Shown here in pieces: positions 1 to 11,671 of a stretch of DNA of 11,756 nucleotides. Below the pieces are notes generated by a model that ran no database searches, had not been told where the DNA came from, and saw nothing but the letters and a program-made list of their open reading frames with translations. Both the position numbers and the translations under genes were made by a program. Each line of letters opens with the position of its first letter. The stretch's first letter is position 1. Source of the DNA: Anaeromyces robustus (taxonomy: Eukaryota > Neocallimastigomycota > Neocallimastigomycetes > Neocallimastigales > Neocallimastigaceae); contig MCFG01000742.1 of NCBI GenBank assembly GCA_002104895.1, positions 1-11,756 of the forward strand, given 5' to 3'.

Positions 1-69
1 AAAAATATATATATTATAAATATTATTTATATTTATAATAATACATAACATTATTTTATATTATTATAA

Positions 70-3504
<3,435 letters not shown>

Positions 3505-4661
3505 ATTTAAATTTAAATAATATTTATTTATAACTTTTTTTTTTTTATATATCTTAATTATATATATATATAAATTTATATATATATATTACATCATCAT
3601 TAAAAATGAAACAATTATAATAATAATAATAATTCATTTTTTTTTTTCTATTTTATTATATTACATTATTTTCTTTAAATAAAATAAAGGACTAATAGTT
3701 TAATATTAAAAAGAAAAAAAAAAAAAAAAAAAAGGATTATTTATTATTTAATATTTAATCTACAGTTAATTAATGCATATATATTTCAATAAGAAAAAAA
3801 TATACAAAAAGGGGGAAACAAGAAAAAATCTTTTTAAAAATATAAAAAATAAAAAATAAAAAAATGCATCAATAGTAATAACAATTATAATTATAATAAT
3901 TAAAAAAAAAAAAAATTAAAAATTAAAATAAAAAATAAAAAAAAAAATAAAAAAAAAAAAAAAATATGTAAAGAAATATATACATATTATATATACATAG
4001 AATTATGTTTTATTATTGAAAAATGCAAGGATTAAAAGTTTACAAAAATAAAATAATTTAAAAAAAAAAAAAAAAAAAATAATTTAAAAAAAAAAAAAAA
4101 AAAATGATTTCAATACTTTTATTATTATTGAGTGTAAATTATATAAACTAATATATTAATTGTTTTATAGAATTTTTTTTTTTGTTTCAAATCCATCTGT
4201 TAAAACAAGCTTGAATTGAATAAAAGTTGACTTGTATTATCTTTTATTCAAATTAATCTTTTTATTCTATATAAATTTATATATAATTTTTTTTATTTTT
4301 ATTCTTATTTTATTTATTTTTTATTTTTTTTATTTTTTTTATTTTTGTAGTTGATTTATAATAATTTAAATAAATTTGTACAATAATATTTATTTATCAT
4401 AAATTAAAAGATTAATTATTATTAATTAATAAATATAAATATATTTAAAATAGAAAAAAAAAAAAAAAAAAATAAACTATTACGATAAAAAAAAAAGAAA
4501 AAGTAAAATATTAAAATATGAAAATTAAATATATATATATATTATTTTATTAAATTATTAACTAAATTCTATTATTTTGATTTATCTATTGTTATCCCTG
4601 TTTTTGATAATGATAGTGGTGGTTTTTTATTACTATTGAAATTTTTTTTTTCCTTTTAATT
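3505..4661. other. Convergent intergenic region between purD and tsr3
   Basis: The region is nearly pure A/T with long A runs (for example around 3718-3734, 4060-4079 and 4087-4103). AATAAA-type poly(A) signals for purD occur, one at 3678-3683. A higher-complexity stretch at about 4186-4262 contains a hairpin, described separately. Another at 4577-4638 lies just past the tsr3 stop codon. I see no convincing gene. The ATG at 4104 after a poly-A run opens only a very short frame. Confidence 0.7.
4216..4251. other. Inverted repeat, 11-bp perfect stem with 14-nt loop
   Basis: TTGAATAAAAG at 4216-4226 pairs perfectly with CTTTTATTCAA at 4241-4251. It sits in one of the few non-low-complexity patches of the convergent spacer. 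It could form an RNA hairpin in the 3' region of either flanking transcript. Its function is unknown, and chance is possible in AT-rich DNA, although the stem includes several G/C pairs. Confidence 0.5.
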
Positions 4662-7173
4662 TTATATATTCATTTTTTTATTAAATTCATTTGCTAAAGA
4701 TTTTTTTACTCTTGTTGTATTACCAAGTTTATCAGTTATAACTTCATATTCATCATCATCATCATCATCTTCTTCTTCTTCTTCTACTATTTCTTTCTTA
4801 ACCTTAGTTGTATTTCCAAATCTATCTGTTATAATTTCATATTCATCATCATCTTCTTCCTCTTCTTCATCTACTTCTTTCTTAACTCTTGTTGTATTTC
4901 CAAATCTATCTGTTATAATTTCATATTCATCATCATCTTCTTCCTCTTCTTCATCTACTTCTTTCTTAACTCTTGTTGTATTTCCAAATCTATCTGTTAT
5001 AATTTCATATTCATCATCATCATCTTCATCTTCTTCATCGTTATTTCTTTCTTTCTTAACTTTTGTTGTATTTCCAAATCTATCTGTTATAATCTCATAT
5101 TCATCATCATCATCTTCATCTTCTTCATCGTTATTTCTTTCTTTCTTAACTTTTGTTGTATTTCCAAATCTATCTGTTATAATCTCATATTCATCATCAT
5201 CATCATCTTCTTCTTCTTCATCAAAATCTTCCCTTGCATTTTTTATAAATTCCTCTTCATTATCATCTTCGTCACTTTCATCATCATCACTATCATCATC
5301 ATCATCTAAATCCCACATATCTTTATTTTTATGATTTGGATTTTCTAATAATAAATCATCATCATCATCATTATCTAAAAAAAAATTATTAATTATATAT
5401 ACATCAAAATAATAAATAATAAATAAATAAAATAAAATAAAATAAAATAAAATATAATATAATATAATATAATAAATTAAAATAATTACGATTTTTTGAT
5501 TCCTTGGTTTCTTTTTCTAATTTTTCCAAATATTTTTTCTGGAATGCCATAACCTCATCAGAATTCTTACATTTATTATAATGTTTTAATAAACCACTTA
5601 ATGATTGATTTAATTAATTTTTAAAATATAAGTTCAATAATGACAATAAAAATTAATTTTATATTAGTAAATATTAATTATTATAAACTTATAATATAAA
5701 TGATATAAATGATATATAAATATATAATAAAAAAAATATTTTTTTTTGAAATTTACTGATTTAATTCATAAAAAGCATGACCCCAAGTAAATTTACTCAT
5801 AATTTCATCACCATATTCTTTTAAACCTAAATTAGTAAATATATATATATTATAAAATTTATGATTTTATTAATAAAAAAATATATATATATAAATATTT
5901 AGATATATACGTCGTATTAACATATTTAACCTGTAATCATATTATTTAAAATATTATATAATACTTACCACAAATATAACAACAAGCAGCAAATGCTTCA
6001 GCACAGTTAAGACGGAATGGTTTACCATAATTTACTGGATTTGATGCAATAAGAAAAGGTACTATATAATATAATAATATTTTAAATATTTGATTATTAT
6101 AATTTTTCAATGATTAAATATTAAAATAATACTAAATATATATATATATATTATATCATTTATTATATATATTTATAATTACATAAACGTTCATTTGGTG
6201 ATTTAATTCTTCCCCAAGGAATTTCATCAAGTCTTGCCCAAGAACATTCAATAACAGCAAGACCACTTTTTAAAATAATATCTTTATCTTCCATAGAAAC
6301 GACTTTTTTACTTTCAGAACTAATTATTTTTGTGACAATAAAATTTGATAATATTAAAATAATTTTTAATAAATGAGTTTCGAAAATTTCATTGTAAATT
6401 TTAATAACATTGTTACTATTCAGTTGAAATGAAATCTACCTTAAAACAATTCCTTTAAATTTTTGACCAACTCTTAAGTCTTTAGCTAAACCTAAACGAA
6501 TTAATTTCTTTCCAGAACAACGTTTAGGATCACAATGATCGAAATCCTTTTATTATTTTATATATATATATTATTAATTATTAATTAACAAAAAAATTGA
6601 AATGGAAATTTCATGAAATTTCAAAAAGAAATAAAATTAATAATGATAATAATAACAATAATATTGATTATATATATATTTATGCTTAAATATTTTTGAA
6701 TATTTTTCTAATGTATTTTTAAAATATATATATATATATATATTATTAATACTAATTGCATTTAATATGTAATAATTACCCACATTCCTAAAGGAAATGG
6801 AATTGAACTTCTTCCACTGCCTAATATATTATATATATTATATTAAAAAAATTTTTTTCTTTATTTCAATTTTAAATTATATTTATTATTCAATGTTTTT
6901 TAAAATTTACTCTTTGATTCTGAAACTAAAATTCCATCTTCATTAACATAGGACTCTGTATATCTACTATATAATAATAATATATAATAATAATACAAAA
7001 ATTATTAATATTAGAGGGGAAAAAAAAGAACAAGCAATAAATTTTAACTTTTAAAATTTTATTAAATTTCTTCTTTAATATTTATTTCTAATTTACCTGG
7101 CATATTTACTATTATTGTTATTATTATGATATTTTTTTGCTTTATTATTAGAACCTTTTTTACCCTTTGCCAT
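4662..7173 (-). CDS. tsr3: TSR3-type 18S rRNA aminocarboxypropyltransferase with acidic repeat tail, nine exons
   Basis: The enzyme family transfers the aminocarboxypropyl group of S-adenosylmethionine to the hypermodified pseudouridine of 18S rRNA late in 40S maturation. The exons, in transcription order, are 7173-7097, 6966-6911, 6820-6780, 6546-6440, 6319-6183, 6061-5969, 5826-5757, 5596-5490 and 5374-4662. All are GT..AG and join in frame to 466 residues. A short basic, Asn-containing N-terminus precedes the RLI-like stretch [16 protein letters not shown] (57-72). The core then shows [16 protein letters not shown] (113-128), [18 protein letters not shown] (146-163), [12 protein letters not shown] (182-193) and CKNSDEV (203-209). 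This is strongly TSR3-like. From about residue 231 the protein is a D/E-rich tail with six repeats, making it much longer than the roughly 310-residue yeast and human proteins. The exon 8 acceptor (AAG, 5597-5598) is the least certain junction; it was chosen because it keeps the frame and the family spacing LNxxLL. The ATG at 5318 is internal. Confidence 0.92.
4696..5192 (-). repeat. Six-unit coding tandem repeat in the tsr3 tail
   Basis: The last exon encodes six copies of [13 protein letters not shown][KR]VKKE or a close variant, separated by acidic runs (residues about 291-455). At the DNA level 5011-5100 and 5101-5190 are identical 90-bp units, and 4843-4926 and 4927-5010 are identical 84-bp units. 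A diverged 93-bp unit lies at 4750-4842 and a partial, most diverged one ([17 protein letters not shown]) closes the array. Exact DNA identity within the two pairs indicates recent duplication. Confidence 0.95.
5420..5474. repeat. Pentanucleotide AAAAT / TAATA microsatellite in tsr3 intron 8
   Basis: Intron 8 of tsr3 (5375-5489) contains several tandem copies of AAAAT that change abruptly to tandem TAATA. This is ordinary low-complexity intron sequence for such an AT-rich genome, and I infer no function. Confidence 0.75.
6604..6623. promoter_or_regulatory. Perfect four-unit heat-shock-element-like palindrome in tsr3 intron 3
   Basis: The 18 bases at 6605-6622 are a perfect palindrome that reads as four alternating pentamers: GGAAA, TTTCA, TGAAA and TTTCA. 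This fits the nGAAn/nTTCn consensus bound by eukaryotic heat shock factor. It lies inside intron 3 of tsr3 (6547-6779), about 550 bases from the start codon. The match is direct, but factor binding is inference. A chance palindrome is the alternative. Confidence 0.4.
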
Positions 7174-8050
7174 TTTATTTTTTATATATTACTCAAAATA
7201 ATTAGTAATAAACTATTAATTACTTTTTGAATAATTTAATAATAATAAAAAAAAAACATTAAAAAAGAAATATTTAAATGAATTTGGCCAATCATATTAT
7301 ACAAAATAACATTCATTATATTAAATAAAATATTATTTTTAAACTTCATATATAATGTGAAATTATTAACAACCAATTAAGCAGTTTGACATTCTTTCAA
7401 GATAAAATCTTGAATTAAAGTAGTTTCGATTATTTTAGGACTAAAAAATTATTTTTGGTTTAAAGAAAGAAATTACTAATACAGATAAACTCTGGGCAAA
7501 CTATTCTGGATTAATTTATATTTGAAGGAATAGCAATCGATGAGTTGAAATTTCTTCATTTAATAAAATAATGTTATTATTAATATTTAATTTAAAAAAA
7601 TTTTTTTTTTTTCGTTTTAAATTTAATTTATTTTTATTGATGTGTTTCATATTAATAATTAATATACATATATAAGTGTATAATATTTATTAAAAGGAAT
7701 TATATAAAGAATAATCTGTTATAATTAATCAAATCTTTAGAATTTCATTTCGATTTTTATCTAGTATAAATTAAATAGTTCATATTATATATATTTGTAA
7801 ATATATTGAACTTAAGATTTAAGAAAAAAATAAAAAAAGTAATTTTAATTTCAAATGTTAATTATCCATTGAAATTAAACTAAATTAATTGATTAATTTA
7901 AAATTAAGAAAATTATTATTATTATTTTTTTTTTTTTTTTTTTTTTTTGAAATTATAGGAAAATAATATTAATAAAACAGAATAAATAATTCTGCTTTTT
8001 GTATATTTTTGATTTAATATTATTTATTACAAAGAGAAAAAAAAAAAAGA
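7174..8050. other. Divergent intergenic region between tsr3 and the glycosyltransferase
   Basis: This spacer should hold the promoters of tsr3 (minus) and of the glycosyltransferase (plus). It contains a 24-base T run at 7925-7948, a CAGAAT/ATTCTG inverted repeat at 7978-7994 about 60 bases before the glycosyltransferase ATG, and an imperfect GTTCA..TGAAC inverted repeat at about 7778-7811. The stretch 7377-7560 is clearly more complex than its surroundings and is listed as a candidate mini-gene. I recognise no defined core promoter motif. Confidence 0.6.
7377..7559 (-). CDS. Candidate two-exon mini-gene, 46 residues, unknown function
   Basis: An ATG at 7559 opens 25 codons, starting MKKFQLIDCYSF, followed by a GTATTA donor at 7482. 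The unspliced frame then meets TAG. Using the acceptor TTTTTTAG at 7441-7442 removes 42 bases and restores an open frame that ends at TAA (7377-7379) with LIQDFILKECQTA. Exons are 7559-7483 and 7440-7377, with phase 2 at the joint. Supporting points are base composition well above the flanks, plausible amino-acid composition and a good splice acceptor. Against it, a 42-base intron is short even for this kind of genome, and its length is a multiple of three, so a nonsense-broken relic fits equally well. No family is recognised. It lies on the same strand as tsr3, about 200 bases upstream of it. Confidence 0.3.
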
Positions 8051-9238
8051 ATGAAAGTATTAATTATACCAATGTCAGCTATTGCTGAAACAGCAGGACC
8101 TTTTTCAAGATGTAAATTAATGGCAAATGCTTTTAAACTTTCAGGTATAGAGGTTGCAACATGTATTGCAGAAGATGTTAATTATAAAGAAATAGAAGGA
8201 ATAAAAAATTATTTCTTAGATATTCCAATGCCTTTTGGTTTACCAAAATTTATTGCTTCAAGAACTTTTCCTGTTGCTCAAAAATTAGGAATAACTTCAA
8301 AGAAAACGGTTAATAGTTTTGATCAAGTTCTTTTATTTACTGGAAATTTAGATTATAATTATCTTAAAAAATGTGTTGAAAGTATTTGTAAAACAATACA
8401 AGATTTTAATCCAGATATTGTATATTCAGAATTTAATATTTCAGCATTTATAGCAGCAAAAATAAAAAATAAAAGAATATTTGCTACGGTAAGTTATCCT
8501 TCTCAACATGATTATGCAAATAATCCAAAATTAAGTGAAGGATTAAATAAATTACTTAAAGAATTAGACCTACCACAAGTAGAATCTGCTTTAAAATTAT
8601 TTGATTGGGCTGAGAAATGTTTTTGTCCTAGTATAAAAGAACTTGAACCTTTAAAAAAGGAAAATGTTATTTTTTGTGGAGCATTAAAAAATAAAATAAA
8701 AAAGGAAACCGAAGAAAATTTATCTATATCCATTGAAAATAATAATAATAATAATAATAAAATATTAGTATATATGGGGAATGGAACTATTTCAGCTTCT
8801 AAAATGGAAAAAGAAATTAAAAATGCATTTATTCAATCAAAATATGATATTTATATAGCATCACAATATTTAACAGAAAAAACAGAAGGAAATATACATA
8901 TAGCTAAAAGATGGGATTTTAATAAACTTTTAAATGAAGCCATACTTTTTATTAATCATGGAGGACAAAATAGTGTAATTGATGGATTACTTCATGGTGT
9001 ACCACAAATTATTGTACCAGGAAAAGTATTTGAACGTTGTTATAATGCAAAATCAGTAGTAGATAATAATGCAGGTGTTATAATATCACATAATGATTTT
9101 AAAGCTTCCAATATATTTAAAGAAGCAGAAACAATTATTAATTCAAAAACAATAAAAGAAAATGCAATAAAACTTGGAAAAATGCTTGAATCTCAAGGTG
9201 GCATTGATATTATTATTAATAATATAAAATGTAATTAA
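8051..9238 (+). CDS. GT1-type (UDP-glycosyltransferase/MGT-like) glycosyltransferase, bacterial-looking
   Basis: This single-exon gene encodes 395 residues, a normal length for GT-B glycosyltransferases of the macrolide/UDP-glycosyl type. The N-terminal acceptor domain starts MKVLIIPMSAIAETAGPF. The C-terminal nucleotide-sugar domain begins at KILVYMGNGT (237-246) and carries the donor-binding signature NHGGQNSVIDGLLHGVPQ (302-319). No signal peptide or membrane anchor is seen, so it is probably cytosolic; the acceptor is unknown, possibly a lipid or small metabolite. The usual G-H-x-x-P loop with a catalytic histidine near residue 15 is absent and AGPFSRC stands there instead. Seven AAT-coded asparagines (230-236) sit at the interdomain linker. 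The lack of introns and of a membrane anchor suggests bacterial origin, while A/T-ending codons show adaptation to the host. The start follows an A-rich leader, as expected in this genome. The family call is firm and the substrate is unknown. Confidence 0.85.
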   Translation: MKVLIIPMSAIAETAGPFSRCKLMANAFKLSGIEVATCIAEDVNYKEIEGIKNYFLDIPMPFGLPKFIASRTFPVAQKLGITSKKTVNSFDQVLLFTGNLDYNYLKKCVESICKTIQDFNPDIVYSEFNISAFIAAKIKNKRIFATVSYPSQHDYANNPKLSEGLNKLLKELDLPQVESALKLFDWAEKCFCPSIKELEPLKKENVIFCGALKNKIKKETEENLSISIENNNNNNNKILVYMGNGTISASKMEKEIKNAFIQSKYDIYIASQYLTEKTEGNIHIAKRWDFNKLLNEAILFINHGGQNSVIDGLLHGVPQIIVPGKVFERCYNAKSVVDNNAGVIISHNDFKASNIFKEAETIINSKTIKENAIKLGKMLESQGGIDIIINNIKCN

Positions 9239-9980
9239 AAAAAAAAAAATAATAATAATAATAATAATAATGAAAAATGAATAAATAAATAAATAAATTA
9301 AAAAAAAGTATAATATAATAAATATAATTAATAAGAATAAGAATAATAAGAATAATTAATAATAATATATATCTTATTAATATTATTATATATTTTAAAA
9401 TTAAAAATTTGAGAAAAAAAAATTATATATATATTAATTTTATATTAAATATAAAGTATATGTAAATAATAAAAAATTTAAAAATTTAATAAATAAAATG
9501 AATAATAATTCATTTTGTTTAACCTTTTTTTGGTTTTTTGTCCTACATTTAATTAAAAAAAATTAAATTTACATAAAAAATAAATTAATAAATAAACAAA
9601 AAAATAATATAAAAAACTGTTTAATTATATAAAGTATTTAATTTTTATACCTGATTTCTTTATTAATATATTAAATTTATATAAACAATAATACTATTAT
9701 AATCAAATTTTGAAGTATTTTTTTAGTTAAAGAAAAATTAATTAAGGGTTACAAGAGTAAAATAATTTAAATATTAAACCTATAACTCATTAAGAAAATT
9801 TATGTTCAGTGTGTCAAAAATTAAATAAAATAAAATAAAATAAATTACAATATAATTACAACTAACTTATTAAATAATATTACTAATATCTACCAATAAT
9901 TAAATCGAAGGAATTAAATAAAGTTATTAAAGATTTTATTTTATCGAAAAATAAATGTATGTTTTAAAATTAATTAATAT

Positions 9981-10262
9981 GTATATTCCTTTACTTTGAA
10001 TCGTGTTCATTCCAGCTTTTCAGTGAATATATGGACAAGATATATAATAGCAAATTATTTTGGACCACTAGAAGCTGAGATATTCAAATCTAAAGATACA
10101 TCAATGTTACAGAAAATATGAATAATTATAATAATAATAAAATTTTGGAACAGAAGATATAAATAGTTATTATAATAATAAAATTTGGGACAGAAGATAT
10201 GATAATAAAAAAAATTTGGAATCAAAATTATTCATTGATAATTTGATTTTCAATTCGGAAAA
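9981..10262 (+). pseudogene. Possible decayed coding island upstream of the AAT repeat
   Basis: Codon-like, less AT-rich DNA here has a 47-codon stop-free plus-strand stretch (about 9981-10121) that includes IIANYFGPLEAEIFKSKD but has no ATG. Two imperfect repeats of about 40 bases follow (10121-10160 and 10162-10200, both ending in ACAGAAGATAT). The second is continuous with an open stretch reading NNKIWDRRYDNKKN and then KLFIDNLIFNSEKIK, closed by TAA just before the AAT repeat. The minus strand also has a short open stretch here (reading DVSLDLNISASSGPK), so the strand is uncertain. The reading as a relic is inference and no family is recognised. Confidence 0.25.
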
Positions 10263-10267
10263 GATAA

Positions 10268-10333
<66 letters not shown>

Positions 10334-10373
10334 CATAATAATAATCATAATAATAATAATAATAATCATAATC

Positions 10374-10405
<32 letters not shown>
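10268..10405. repeat. AAT trinucleotide repeat with CAT interruptions
   Basis: There are forty-six consecutive AAT or CAT triplets. All four CAT variants are in the same phase as the AAT units, so the tract would read as poly-Asn with scattered His if translated in this frame. A TAA lies directly before and after it in that frame, so as it stands it is not part of an open gene. Such Asn tracts are common in Dictyostelium coding regions, but AAT repeats are also common between genes. Confidence 0.9.
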
Positions 10406-10452
10406 TAATGAATAATTGAATAATATATAATAATTACAACAAATAGTTACAC

Positions 10453-10484
<32 letters not shown>

Positions 10485-10846
10485 ATACGTATAATGAAAT
10501 TGATATAATATTTATTTGTTTATTATATTTTCTATATATTTAAATTTTTATATTTTAAAATTATTATTATTATTATTATTCTTTTTAAATAATTACAATA
10601 TTATTTTAAAAATTTTATTTTATATAAAGAAAAAGAATTCAATTAAATAATTAATAAATATCTATTTTAAATAAAAAGTAATTAATTTTTATTGAATATA
10701 TGATTATGAAAAACGTAATATTAACAAAAAATTGTAGTTGATAATAGATTCTAATTCTATATATAAAGTTTTTATTTATGGTATTTAAGAGTAATATATA
10801 TATATATAATGAAAATATAAATGAATAAAAATTTTTTTAATTTTGA

Positions 10847-11671
10847 TTAGATTAGATTTATTGTTGGTACCACTGTATTACTAATTTTACTTATATTTCC
10901 ATTGTTTTCACCAATTCTACTTAATTTTTTATTTTTGATTTCATTTTCATTAATTATATTTTCAATATCATTATTAGTAATTGTATGTTCATTTAATCCT
11001 TCTTCATCTTCGTTTTCATCTTCTTCACCTTTTTTCTTATATCTATTTATTTCTTTTAAAATTACTCTTCTATAAATTAATAATGCAATAATTAAACCCA
11101 TAAAGAAAATACTGTAATAGTAAAGTTCATAATAAAGTTTGCTGGCGTCATAGTTTACACAATAACCTTTAAAACAATGATGAAAACACTGATCATCATT
11201 TTTGCATTTTATATTATTATTAAATCCACATTTTAGTTTTGGATGAGGAAGATCCGTTCTTAATGAACATAAATAAATTGGTCGGTCAGCTTCAGCTATA
11301 CAGGTATAATGATCACATTTATTTGAAAAACAATCACTATTTTGATGACATATTTCGGTTTCACAAATTCCTTTTAAAATATCTTTTGGTTCTATTTCAC
11401 ATGATTTTAAAATTGGTAAAACTTTTTCTTCATTTTCATCGTCATCTTCATTATCTCTATTTTCCTTTTCCTTTTTCCTTTTATCTAAAAATTCTTTGGT
11501 ATATTCTTCCTTAACAGGATCCCATATTGTAGGATTAACAAATGAACATGGTTTATCACCTTCACATATAAATGAACCATAAAAACATTCATTGAAATCA
11601 CGATTACAAGTAGAGTACGGTAGACAATCGTCTGAAGTTTTACAGTTACGACTATTTAAATATATAATCAT
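10847..11671 (-). CDS. Cysteine-rich single-pass membrane protein, probably 5'-partial
   Basis: From the first in-frame ATG (11671) the frame encodes 274 residues. An outer region of about 178 residues contains 18 cysteines, then come a hydrophobic segment (179-200, ..FFMGLIIALLIY..), a basic stop-transfer flank (YRRVILKEINRYKKK) and an acidic, Asn-rich tail. This suggests a type I membrane protein with its Cys-rich part outside the cell or in the lumen. Three four-cysteine modules are visible: CKTSDDC..C..C (10-29), CHQNSDC..C..C (108-124) and CKNDDQC..C..C (156-171). A charged K/E/D linker (about 54-83) separates the first module from the rest. The frame remains open upstream to about 11728 but without another ATG; a TTG at 11698 is not a plausible eukaryotic start. 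An acceptor-like TTAAATAG just before the first module (AG at 11652-11653) suggests that a signal-peptide exon lies beyond the window. No known family is recognised. Confidence 0.65.
   Translation of the reverse strand: MIIYLNSRNCKTSDDCLPYSTCNRDFNECFYGSFICEGDKPCSFVNPTIWDPVKEEYTKEFLDKRKKEKENRDNEDDDENEEKVLPILKSCEIEPKDILKGICETEICHQNSDCFSNKCDHYTCIAEADRPIYLCSLRTDLPHPKLKCGFNNNIKCKNDDQCFHHCFKGYCVNYDASKLYYELYYYSIFFMGLIIALLIYRRVILKEINRYKKKGEEDENEDEEGLNEHTITNNDIENIINENEIKNKKLSRIGENNGNISKISNTVVPTINLI

Larger units (their letters stand above)
9239..10846. other. Long intergenic region with low-complexity DNA and a possible gene relic
   Basis: From 9239 to about 9980 the sequence is A/T-rich with AATAAA motifs just after the glycosyltransferase stop (for example 9280-9285), and I see no gene. 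An island of higher complexity at about 9981-10262 and an AAT repeat at 10268-10405 are listed separately. From 10406 to 10846 it is again A/T-rich, with a TA run near 10455-10480 and a short ATT repeat near 10561-10580. No RNA gene was recognised. Confidence 0.65.

Noticed and set aside
4104-4212. ATG after a poly-A run followed by hydrophobic codons and a possible GTAAAT..TATAG intron
   Set aside because: The spliced product would be about 20 residues ending in T-run-coded phenylalanines; too short and driven by low complexity.
7978-7994. CAGAAT/ATTCTG inverted repeat before the glycosyltransferase start
   Set aside because: Six-base arms are expected by chance in such DNA; noted in the intergenic entry but not claimed as an operator.
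8512-8733. 73-residue minus-strand ORF
   Set aside because: It is an antisense shadow of the glycosyltransferase gene.
9239-9980. Search for tRNA, class I RNA or snoRNA genes
   Set aside because: No cloverleaf, box C/D pair or conserved small-RNA motif could be recognised by eye.
10455-10480. TA dinucleotide run
   Set aside because: Ordinary low-complexity sequence in this genome, with no accompanying feature.
11239-11514. 91-residue plus-strand ORF
   Set aside because: It is an antisense shadow of the Cys-rich membrane protein gene; its F/L-rich composition comes from reading K/E codons backwards.
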